NCBI GenBank assembly: GCA_025927955.1
Contig: JAICKK010000010.1
Location: 1-41,599 of the forward strand
From: Nocardioidaceae bacterium
GTDB lineage: Bacteria > Actinomycetota > Actinomycetes > Propionibacteriales > Nocardioidaceae
Reading direction: 5' to 3'
DNA length: 41,599 nt
The notes under the pieces are model-generated. The model ran no database searches and was not told the DNA's origin. It saw nothing but the letters and a program-made list of their open reading frames with translations. Positions within the stretch are counted from its first letter, which is position 1; every line of letters begins with the position of its first letter. Made by a program: the position numbers and the translations under genes. Below, one piece after another: positions 33,469-41,599 of this stretch.

Positions 33469-34432
33469 CGACCCACCAGAAGTCGCCCAGACCGCCCTCA
33501 GCGGTGAGTCCCGCGGCGCGGGTGGCGGTCGCCAGCGCCGCGGCGTAGGCCCCGGGCTCCGTGCGGGCGAGCGCGGCGTCGGGCCGTGAGCCGGTGACGC
33601 CGTGCTCGCGGAGCACCTGACGCTGGCGGTGGAGCGTCCCGCCGACCCGGTGCGCGAGGGCGTCGACCGCGACGTGCGCGGTGACGTCGCGCGACCCGTC
33701 CGGGAGCACCTCGACCTCGCGGCCGTCCCGGTAGGAGCGCAGCGACCCCAGCAGCGGGCGGGTCTCGCGCGTGTGCCCGTAGTCGACCGCCACCGCGACG
33801 CCTCGGGTGACCCGGCCCACGACGTCGGCCCAGGCGGCGTCCCGGGTGCTGCCCACCTCGGCGCGCGTCCCCGGCGCCGCGCCGTCCAGCGGCCACCACC
33901 GCTCGGCCCACGCGACCAGCGAGCCGGGCACGGAGGGGTGGTCGAGCGGCCGGCCCAGCTCCTCCCGGCCCGAGCGCGCGTCGATGTGGACCACGCGGGG
34001 GGTGCCCTCGCCGTCCACCTCGACGACGTGGCAGGGCAGGTCGTCGAGCCACTCGTTGGCCACCACCAGGCCCTCGACCGACTCCGGCAGCGCGCTCGTC
34101 CAGGCCACGGCCGGGTGCAGGCCGGCCGGGCGCGGGGCCACCTCCACGCCGAGCAGGTCCAGCGCCGGGTCGAGGGCGTGGACCGCGGCCAGCAGCTCGC
34201 CCCGCCCGGCGCCGATGTCGACGAGGGTGTCCAGCCCGGCCTCCCGGGTCATGCCGACCAGGGCGGCCGCGAACAGCGGCGAGACGTGCGCGGACGTGCG
34301 GAAGTGCGCCGCCGGCGCCTGCTGCCGGAAGAACCCGTCCGGTCCGTAGAGCGCCGCGTCCCAGGCCCGCTTCCAGGTGGGCAGGACCGTCGGGGGCGGG
34401 ACCGCGGGGATGCCGAGGGGGGTGCCGGACAT
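33452..34432 (-). CDS. SAM-dependent methyltransferase of the MidA/NDUFAF7 family (COG1565)
   Basis: 326 residues. The N-terminus WDAALYGPDGFFRQQAPAAH with FRTSAHVSPLFAAAL is the family signature (tyrosine-glycine, then F-x-T-S-x-x-V-S-P-x-F). Motif I is LVDIGAGRGELLAAVHAL, followed by VVANEWLDDLPCHVVEV, the E-x-x-D/N-L motif, and GVAVAVDYGHTRETRP. In mitochondria NDUFAF7 dimethylates an arginine of NDUFS2, the NuoD homologue. A NuoD-like protein with that arginine lies 17 kb away on the same strand. It is divergent from the DUF2520 gene and convergent with the PH-domain gene. Actinobacterial members have no proven substrate, so the link is an inference. Confidence 0.8.
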   Translation of the reverse strand: MSGTPLGIPAVPPPTVLPTWKRAWDAALYGPDGFFRQQAPAAHFRTSAHVSPLFAAALVGMTREAGLDTLVDIGAGRGELLAAVHALDPALDLLGVEVAPRPAGLHPAVAWTSALPESVEGLVVANEWLDDLPCHVVEVDGEGTPRVVHIDARSGREELGRPLDHPSVPGSLVAWAERWWPLDGAAPGTRAEVGSTRDAAWADVVGRVTRGVAVAVDYGHTRETRPLLGSLRSYRDGREVEVLPDGSRDVTAHVAVDALAHRVGGTLHRQRQVLREHGVTGSRPDAALARTEPGAYAAALATATRAAGLTAEGGLGDFWWVVSRRS

Positions 34433-34503
34433 CCCGTCAGGCTACGTGCGCACGGCCCGCGGGCGGCCGGGCCGGCCTGTGACCGATCCCACCCGCGGCC
34501 CCC

Positions 34504-34532
34504 TTATCCGCACCTCGGCGCCCACGTACCCT
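34504..34532 (+). promoter_or_regulatory. Candidate promoter for the DUF2520-panC-coaX operon
   Basis: TTATCC (34504-34509), a 17-base spacer and TACCCT (34527-34532) lie in the 156-base divergent gap, about 57 bases before the ATG. This is a moderate match to the housekeeping consensus. Confidence 0.35.
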
Positions 34533-34588
34533 GGGCTGCACGCATCAGCACAACGTCCGGTACCCCTGGTGGACTGGAACGAAAGGCG

Positions 34589-35488
34589 ATGAGCTCCATG
34601 ACCCGTGTCGGGGTGGTGGGCGCCGGTCGTGTCGGCGCCGTCCTCGCGGTGGCCCTGCGCACCGCGGGTCACGAGATCACGGCGGTGGCCGGCGAGTCCG
34701 CCGCGTCGCGGACCCGCATCGAGACGCTGCTCCCCGGCGTCCGGGTCGACAAGCCCACGGCCGTCGCCCGGTCCTGCGACCTGCTGCTGCTGACCGTCCC
34801 CGACGACATGCTCTCCAACGTCGTGTCCATGCTGGTCGCGTCCGGTGCCGTGCGGCCCGGGCAGCGCATCGTGCACACGTCGGGCAAGCACGGGCTCTCG
34901 GTGCTCGAGCCGGCCGCCCGCCGCGGCGCCGAGGTCCTCGCCATGCACCCGGCGATGACGTTCACGGGCACCGACCTGGACCTGGGGCGGCTGCCGGGCT
35001 GCGTGTACGGCGTGACCGCGACCGAGGCGACCCGCTCGCTCGCCGAGAGCCTCGTGAGCGACCTCGGGGGCCGCGCGGTCTGGGTCGAGGAGGACCGCCG
35101 CGCGCTCTACCACGCCGGGCTCGCGCACGGCGCCAACCACCTGGTCACGCTCGTGTCCCAGGCGATGGAGCTGCTCAGGGACTCCGGCGTCACGGACCCC
35201 GCGGGGACGCTGCGGCCGCTGCTGAGCGCCGCCCTGGACAACGCCCTGGCCTACGGGGACGCCGCGCTGACCGGCCCCATCGTCCGGGGGGACGTGGAGA
35301 CGGTCCGGGCGCACCTCGCCGACATCGCCGGGTCGAACCCGGCCTCCCTGGAGACCTACGTCGCGATGGCCCGAGCCACCGCGCACCGTGCCGTCCTCGA
35401 CGGGCGGCTGCTGCCGATCCGCGCGGCCAAGCTGGTCGGCGTCCTCGACGACGCGCTCGCGGGCCGGACCGCCGGACGCGCCGGGTGA
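34589..35488 (+). CDS. Rossmann-like and DUF2520 domain-containing protein
   Basis: 299 residues. The N-terminal Rossmann fold has [20 protein letters not shown] (G-x-G-x-x-G) and [23 protein letters not shown] and [20 protein letters not shown] belong to the C-terminal DUF2520 helical domain, which resembles ketopantoate- or 6-phosphogluconate-type dehydrogenases. The family sits beside panC in many actinobacteria. An NAD(P)-dependent role around pantothenate synthesis has been suggested but not shown. Two ATGs (34589 and 34598) share GAAAGG at 34581; either is possible. The stop overlaps the panC GTG, so the two are coupled. Confidence 0.85.
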   Translation: MSSMTRVGVVGAGRVGAVLAVALRTAGHEITAVAGESAASRTRIETLLPGVRVDKPTAVARSCDLLLLTVPDDMLSNVVSMLVASGAVRPGQRIVHTSGKHGLSVLEPAARRGAEVLAMHPAMTFTGTDLDLGRLPGCVYGVTATEATRSLAESLVSDLGGRAVWVEEDRRALYHAGLAHGANHLVTLVSQAMELLRDSGVTDPAGTLRPLLSAALDNALAYGDAALTGPIVRGDVETVRAHLADIAGSNPASLETYVAMARATAHRAVLDGRLLPIRAAKLVGVLDDALAGRTAGRAG

Positions 35489-36378
35489 GCGGCGGCGCCC
35501 CCGCCGTACCCTCCGCGCGCCGACGCCCCCTGGCGGTCGCACGGACCCGGGCCGAGCTCGACGACGTCCTGCGCGGTGCGCGGGCGGCGGGCGGCGACGT
35601 CGGCCTGGTGCCGACGATGGGTGCCCTGCACCGCGGTCACGCGGCGCTCGTGCGCGCGGCCGCCGCCGCGGCGGACACGGTCGTCGTCTCGGTCTTCGTC
35701 AACCCGCTGCAGTTCGGCCCGGGCGAGGACCTGGACCGCTACCCGCGCACCTTCGACGCCGACCTCGAGGTCTGCCGCGCCCAGGGCGCCCACGTCGTGT
35801 TCGCGCCGTCGTCCGAGGAGGTGTACCCGGGCGGCGAGCCGCAGGTGAGCGTCGAGCCCGGTCCGCTCGGCTCGGTGCTGGAGGGCGCCACCAGACCCGG
35901 CCACTACCGCGGGGTGCTCACGGTCGTCGCCAAGCTGCTCGGCCTGACCCATCCCGACCTGGCCTTCTTCGGGGAGAAGGACTACCAGCAGCTGGTGCTG
36001 GTCAGACGGATGGTCGCCGACCTGTGCATGGGAGTGGACGTGGTGGGCGTCGAGACCGTCCGCGACGCCGAGGGCCTCGCGCTGTCCTCGCGCAACGCCT
36101 ACCTCGACGCCGGTCAGCGGCGCGCCGCCCTCGCCCTGTCCGCCGCGCTGCGGGCCGGTGCCGCGGCGGGGCCCGAGGGTGCGCACCGCGTGCTCGCCGA
36201 GGCGGCCGCCCGGCTGGCCTCCGCTCCCGGCGTGGACGTCGACTACCTGGCGCTCACCTCCGCCGACCTCGCCGAGCCCCCGCCACGAGGAGAGGCGCGG
36301 CTGCTGGTGGCCGCCCGCGTGGGCTCCACACGGCTCATCGACAACACCGTCGTGCTGCTCGGGGACGAGCGGTCGTGA
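35485..36378 (+). CDS. panC: Pantoate--beta-alanine ligase
   Basis: 297 residues. PanC joins pantoate and beta-alanine with ATP to give pantothenate, in the cytosol. [19 protein letters not shown] holds the nucleotidyltransferase HIGH-like motif (H-R-G-H). [37 protein letters not shown] and the KMSKS-like LSSRNAYL are all intact, and the length is normal. GTG start with GTGA overlap to the DUF2520 gene; its own stop overlaps the coaX GTG. No panD (aspartate decarboxylase) follows, although panC-panD is a common actinobacterial order. Confidence 0.95.
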   Translation: MSGGAPAVPSARRRPLAVARTRAELDDVLRGARAAGGDVGLVPTMGALHRGHAALVRAAAAAADTVVVSVFVNPLQFGPGEDLDRYPRTFDADLEVCRAQGAHVVFAPSSEEVYPGGEPQVSVEPGPLGSVLEGATRPGHYRGVLTVVAKLLGLTHPDLAFFGEKDYQQLVLVRRMVADLCMGVDVVGVETVRDAEGLALSSRNAYLDAGQRRAALALSAALRAGAAAGPEGAHRVLAEAAARLASAPGVDVDYLALTSADLAEPPPRGEARLLVAARVGSTRLIDNTVVLLGDERS

Positions 36379-37154
36379 GCGTGCTCCTGTGCGCCGACAT
36401 CGGCAACAGCCACACGACCCTCGGGCTGCTCGACGACGGCGACGTCGTCGACCACTGGCGGGTGGCCACCGACGAGCGGCGCACCGCCGACGAGTGGGGG
36501 GTGCTGCTGCGCAGCCTGCTGCACGACTCCCCCGTGCCGGGCCCGCTGCGCGGGGTCGCGGTGTGCGCGACGGTCCCCGCGGTGCTCCACGAGTGGCGCG
36601 AGATGCTGCGCACCTTCCACGGCGACGTGCACCGGGTGGTCGTGGAGCCGGGCGTGCGCACGGGCCTGCCGGTGCTCATGGACAACCCGCGGGAGGTGGG
36701 CACGGACCGGATCATGAACGCGCTGGGTGCCGTGCGCCTGTTCGGCGGCCCGGCGATCGTCGTCGACTTCGGCACCGCGACGACCTTCGACGTGGTCAGC
36801 CCGCGCGGGGAGTACGTCGGCGGGGCGATCGCGCCGGGCATCGACATCTCGCTGGAGGCCCTGGGCCGGCGGGGCGCCCAGCTGCGGAAGGTCGAGCTGC
36901 TGCGGCCGCGCAGCGTGGTCGCGAAGAACACCGTCGAGGCGCTCCAGAGCGGCATGCTCTACGGCTACTCGAGCCTGGTCGACGGCATCGTGCGCCGGAT
37001 GGCGGCGGAGACGGGCTACGCCGACCGCGAGCTGACGGTGGTCGCCACCGGTGGTCTGGCCCCGCTGGTCCTCGAGGAGTGCTCGGTGGTCACCGAGCAC
37101 CGGCCCTGGCTCACGCTGCTCGGCCTGGAGCTGGTCTTCGCGCGGAACCCGTGA
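36375..37154 (+). CDS. coaX: Type III pantothenate kinase
   Basis: 259 residues. CoaX phosphorylates pantothenate, the first committed step of coenzyme A synthesis. [18 protein letters not shown] is the ASKHA phosphate-binding loop. Further motifs are [45 protein letters not shown] and [14 protein letters not shown] at 36375 overlaps the panC stop; a second GTG two codons on (36381) is also possible. It ends 37 bases before lysS. Confidence 0.95.
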   Translation: MSVLLCADIGNSHTTLGLLDDGDVVDHWRVATDERRTADEWGVLLRSLLHDSPVPGPLRGVAVCATVPAVLHEWREMLRTFHGDVHRVVVEPGVRTGLPVLMDNPREVGTDRIMNALGAVRLFGGPAIVVDFGTATTFDVVSPRGEYVGGAIAPGIDISLEALGRRGAQLRKVELLRPRSVVAKNTVEALQSGMLYGYSSLVDGIVRRMAAETGYADRELTVVATGGLAPLVLEECSVVTEHRPWLTLLGLELVFARNP

Positions 37155-37179
37155 AGGACGGCTCGACGCCGGGCGTCGA

Positions 37180-37185
37180 TATGCT
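37180..37185 (+). promoter_or_regulatory. Possible -10 box for a leaderless lysS transcript
   Basis: TATGCT ends 6 bases before the lysS ATG and no Shine-Dalgarno sequence precedes that ATG. Both facts fit leaderless initiation, common in actinobacteria. The -35 is weak. Confidence 0.35.
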
Positions 37186-37191
37186 GACCCG

Positions 37192-38709
37192 ATGAGCGAC
37201 GAGCCGCCGACCTCGGCGGAGGGTGAGGACCTTCCCGAGCAGATGCGGGTCCGCCGCGAGAAGCGCGCCAGGCTCATCGAGCGCGGCGCCGAGCCCTACC
37301 CCGTGACCGTCGACCGGACCCACACGCTGGCGCAGGTGCGCGCGTCGTACGACGGGCAGGGGCTCGAGCCGGACACCCGCACAGGCGACGAGGTCGCGGT
37401 GGTCGGCCGCGTGGTGTTCCTGCGCAACACCGGGAGGCTGTGCTTCGTGCGGCTGCGCGAGGGCGACGGCACCGAACTGCAGGTGATGGTCTCGCTGGCA
37501 GACGTGGGCGCCGAGTCGCTCGCGGACCTGAAGGCGACGGTCGACCTCGGCGACCTGCTCGCCGTGCGCGGCGAGGTGGTCACCAGCCGGCGGGGCGAGC
37601 TCTCGGTGCAGGCGACGTCCTGGTCGCTGGCCGCCAAGACCCTGCGGCCGCTGCCCAACGAGCACAAGCCGCTCTCGGACGAGGCGCGGATCCGGCTGCG
37701 CTACGTCGACATGATGCTGCGCCCGGAGCCGCGGGAGATGGTGCGCACCAAGGCGGCGGTGCTCAAGAGCCTGCGCAGCACCCTGGACGCGCGCGGGTTC
37801 GTCGAGGTGGAGACGCCGATCCTGCAGCTGACCAACGGGGGCGCGGCGGCCCGGCCGTTCCGCACCCACCTCAACGCCCTCGACCAGGACATGCTGCTGC
37901 GGATCGCGCTGGAGCTGGACCTGAAGAAGGCGATGATCGGGGGGGTCGACCGGGTCTACGAGATCGGCCGCACGTTTCGCAACGAGGGTCTCGACTCCAC
38001 GCACGCGGCCGAGTTCTCGATGCTCGAGGCGTACGAGGCCTACGGCGACCAGTTCACGATGATGGACCTGACCAGGGCGCTCGTGCTCGACGCCGCGCAC
38101 GCCGTGGGCCGCACGGTCGTGCCCGCGCGGGACGGCGGCGAGATCGACCTCGAGGGCGAGTGGCGTCGGGTCCCGATCCTCGGGCTCGTCTCGGACGCGC
38201 TCGGCGAGGAGGTCACCGCCGAGACCGAGGAGCAGACGCTGCGCAAGCACGCCGACCGGCACGGCGTCGCGCTGCAGCCGTCCTGGGGGGCGCCCGAGAT
38301 CGTCGTCGAGCTGTACGAGCAGCTCGTCGAGGGCTCCCTGCTCACGCCGACGTTCGTGATGGACTACCCGTCGTCGGTCAAGCCCCTGGCCAAGCCGCAC
38401 CGTGCCGTGGCGGGGCTGAACGAGGCGTGGGACCTGATCATCAACGGAGTCGAGCTCGCGCCGGCCTACTCCGAGCTCAACGACCCGGTCGTCCAGCGCG
38501 AGCGGCTCACCGCGCAGTCGCTGCTGGCCGCCCAGGGCGACCCCGAGGCGATGGACCTCGACGAGGCGTTCCTGGCGGCCATGGAGTTCGGCATGCCACC
38601 GGCGGGCGGCATGGGCATGGGCGTCGACCGGCTGGTGATGCTGCTGACCGGAGCGGGTATCCGCGAGACCATCCTGTTCCCGCTGCTGCGCCCCGAGCAG
38701 ACGCCGTAG
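37192..38709 (+). CDS. lysS: Lysine--tRNA ligase, class II
   Basis: 505 residues. Residues ~60-150 are the OB-fold anticodon-binding domain (VAVVGRVVFLRNTGRLCF, LSVQATSWSLAAKTLRPLP). The catalytic domain follows: VETPILQLTNGGAAARPF, motif 2 RVYEIGRTFRNEGLDSTH (near 255) and motif 3 GGMGMGVDRLVMLLTG (near 473). Some positions differ from the common LysRS: H-A-A-E-F for H-N-P-E-F and N-E-A-W-D for E-R-F-E. These match my memory of an actinobacterial LysRS group rather than damage. The distance to coaX (37 bases) and the possible leaderless promoter leave its operon status open. Confidence 0.9.
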   Translation: MSDEPPTSAEGEDLPEQMRVRREKRARLIERGAEPYPVTVDRTHTLAQVRASYDGQGLEPDTRTGDEVAVVGRVVFLRNTGRLCFVRLREGDGTELQVMVSLADVGAESLADLKATVDLGDLLAVRGEVVTSRRGELSVQATSWSLAAKTLRPLPNEHKPLSDEARIRLRYVDMMLRPEPREMVRTKAAVLKSLRSTLDARGFVEVETPILQLTNGGAAARPFRTHLNALDQDMLLRIALELDLKKAMIGGVDRVYEIGRTFRNEGLDSTHAAEFSMLEAYEAYGDQFTMMDLTRALVLDAAHAVGRTVVPARDGGEIDLEGEWRRVPILGLVSDALGEEVTAETEEQTLRKHADRHGVALQPSWGAPEIVVELYEQLVEGSLLTPTFVMDYPSSVKPLAKPHRAVAGLNEAWDLIINGVELAPAYSELNDPVVQRERLTAQSLLAAQGDPEAMDLDEAFLAAMEFGMPPAGGMGMGVDRLVMLLTGAGIRETILFPLLRPEQTP

Positions 38710-38726
38710 AACCCTATTTCGGGTTT
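38709..38726 (+). terminator. Weak hairpin directly after lysS
   Basis: GAACCC-TATTTC-GGGTTT can form a 5-6-bp stem starting on the last base of the lysS stop codon. Short and without a long T-run. Confidence 0.3.
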
Positions 38727-38878
38727 GCGTCGGAGATTGCGCCACGGAAACAGTTGCACACGCCACCGAAAGGCTCGCCGGCGACGATAACTCCCCGCGG
38801 TTCGCCCCATTCGCGACCGGCTCCGGGGGCAATTCGGCAAAATCTCCCTTGGGAATTATCGACACGGGACGACGGTGG

Positions 38879-38908
38879 TTGCGCAGCCATATTCGCAGAG
38901 TTTATATT
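38879..38908 (+). promoter_or_regulatory. lsr2 promoter in an AT-rich region
   Basis: TTGCGC (38879-38884), an 18-base spacer and TATATT (38903-38908) form a good housekeeping promoter, putting the start near 38915. The region 38710-38957 is far more AT-rich than the rest of the window (AATTATCG, TTTATATTCG, GGCAAAATC). Lsr2 binds such DNA, so self-repression is likely. Confidence 0.55.
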
Positions 38909-38916
38909 CGACCGCG

Positions 38917-38931
38917 CCCCAGGACCTGGGG
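38917..38931. promoter_or_regulatory. 15-bp palindrome at the expected lsr2 transcription start
   Basis: CCCCAGG-A-CCTGGGG is a perfect 7+7 inverted repeat beginning about 9 bases after the -10 box and ending 26 bases before the lsr2 ATG. It could be an operator. With a single-base centre it is poorly suited to an RNA hairpin. Confidence 0.5.
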
Positions 38932-38957
38932 ACTGGGAGATAGAAAGGCAATTCCTC

Positions 38958-39302
38958 ATGGCACAACGTGTCAACGTGGTCCTCGTCGACGACCTCGACG
39001 GAAGTGACGCCGTCGAGACGGTGAGCTTCGCCCTCGACGGGGTGGACTACGAGATCGACCTCTCCGACCAGCACGCCGCCGAGCTGCGCGACGCGGTGTC
39101 GCTCTACGTCGGCCATGCCCGTCGTACCGGCGGACGGCGCCGGGGCGGGCGGCGCGCGGGCTCGACCGGCGGCTCCTCCGCCTCGGAGGGCGGCGCGTCC
39201 GCGGCCGACATCCGCGCCTGGGCGCGGGAGAACGGCTGGGACGTGCCCGAGCGGGGCCGGGTCAGCGCCGAGGTGCGCGAGGCGTACGCCGCTGCCCACT
39301 GA
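38958..39302 (+). CDS. lsr2: Lsr2 family nucleoid-associated protein
   Basis: 114 residues. Lsr2 is the actinobacterial H-NS analogue; it bridges AT-rich DNA and silences acquired genes. The N-terminal dimerisation domain MAQRVNVVLVDDLDGSDA with VSFALDGVDYEIDLSDQHA is typical. A basic Gly/Arg/Ser linker (residues ~58-80) joins it to the DNA-binding domain DIRAWARENGWDVPERGRVS, where R-G-R enters the minor groove. GAAAGG lies 9 bases before the ATG. It has its own promoter and a palindromic terminator. The lower-GC glycan module 7.5 kb upstream is the kind of DNA Lsr2 tends to cover. Confidence 0.95.
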   Translation: MAQRVNVVLVDDLDGSDAVETVSFALDGVDYEIDLSDQHAAELRDAVSLYVGHARRTGGRRRGGRRAGSTGGSSASEGGASAADIRAWARENGWDVPERGRVSAEVREAYAAAH

Positions 39303-39329
39303 CCACCCCCAGCACGTCGCCGGCAGCGG

Positions 39330-39345
39330 GGGAGCCCGGGCTCCC
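39330..39345. terminator. 16-bp perfect palindrome after lsr2
   Basis: GGGAGCCCGGGCTCCC lies 27 bases past the lsr2 stop. It can fold into a 6-bp stem with a CCGG loop, followed by TG TTC. Likely terminator of lsr2. It directly abuts the ClgR-like site. Confidence 0.5.
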
Positions 39346-39346
39346 T

Positions 39347-39363
39347 GTTCGCTGTCGGCGAAT
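39347..39363. promoter_or_regulatory. ClgR box upstream of clpC
   Basis: GTTCGC-TGTCG-GCGAAT matches the ClgR operator pattern GTTCGC-N5-GCGAAC in all but the last base. ClgR activates clp protease genes, including clpC, in Corynebacterium and Streptomyces. The site lies just before the candidate promoter, the right place for an activator. clgR itself is outside the window. Confidence 0.65.
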
Positions 39364-39365
39364 GC

Positions 39366-39409
39366 TTCAACGAGGCCGCTGAGGAACACGTAGGGTGGTC
39401 ATCGGGGTT
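39366..39409 (+). promoter_or_regulatory. Candidate clpC promoters
   Basis: Two overlapping readings exist. TTCAAC (39366-39371) with TAGGGT (39391-39396) at 19 bases suits the housekeeping sigma factor. GGAAC (39383-39387) with GTT (39407-39409) at 19 bases resembles the SigR/SigH oxidative-stress type. Either leaves a leader of about 130 bases before the ATG. Confidence 0.35.
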
Positions 39410-39541
39410 GACTCCCACGTCCGGTCCATCTCGGCCGGTCAGACGGACGGTGCCGTGCCGAGTGCGGCGCTCACGACCCGGACCCGCCCCGGCCGCACGA
39501 CGTGCGGCGTGGCGGCACGGTAGGCAGGCGAGGAGCAGCAG

Positions 39542-41599
<2,058 letters not shown>

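Noticed and set aside
39403-39541. Riboswitch or attenuator in the clpC leader
   Set aside because: The leader is short of conserved structure; no known aptamer pattern could be recognised.

Overview
The window comes from a high-GC actinobacterium. Gene content and order on the right (DUF2520 protein, panC, coaX, lysS, lsr2, clpC), very frequent GTG starts with GTGA stop/start overlaps, and a tandem hairpin-like repeat at the left edge all suggest a Nocardioides-like member of the Propionibacteriales. That assignment is inference; there is no rRNA marker here.

Layout. (1) 1-340: four copies of an ~86-bp direct repeat. (2) 412-31455: a large locus for a cell-surface glycopolymer. It holds a polyprenyl-phosphate glycosyltransferase, a WecE-type sugar aminotransferase, a Wzx-like flippase, a large membrane protein, several family-2 and family-4 glycosyltransferases, two fusion proteins joining a glycosyltransferase to a CDP-glycerol (teichoic-acid) polymerase domain, a GH16 lipoprotein, methyltransferases and four sulfotransferase-like proteins. 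A NuoD-like gene (14876-16015) sits as the last gene of a glycosyltransferase operon. The block 24997-31455 is visibly less GC-rich than its neighbours. (3) 31452-31577: a 41-codon piece that looks like the C-terminal end of a sugar-nucleotide epimerase/dehydratase, so the right edge of the glycan locus appears to have cut into an older gene. (4) 31574-41599: housekeeping genes: two PH-domain membrane proteins, a MidA/NDUFAF7-type methyltransferase, a DUF2520 oxidoreductase, panC, coaX, lysS, lsr2 and the first 686 codons of clpC (cut by the window end).

How the genes may work together (inference). The aminotransferase and methyltransferases would make or decorate sugar precursors. The glycosyltransferases and TagF-like domains would build a repeating unit or a polyol-phosphate/sugar chain on a lipid carrier. 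The flippase would move it outward, and the sulfotransferases would add sulfate from PAPS. The GH16 lipoprotein would trim or remodel glucan-like parts outside the cell. A sulfated, teichoic-acid-like actinobacterial surface polymer is the most interesting reading.

The right side also shows readable regulation: an AT-rich lsr2 promoter with a 15-bp palindrome at the expected transcription start, and a strong match to a ClgR box in front of clpC. No tRNA, rRNA, CRISPR array, transposase or integrase was seen.
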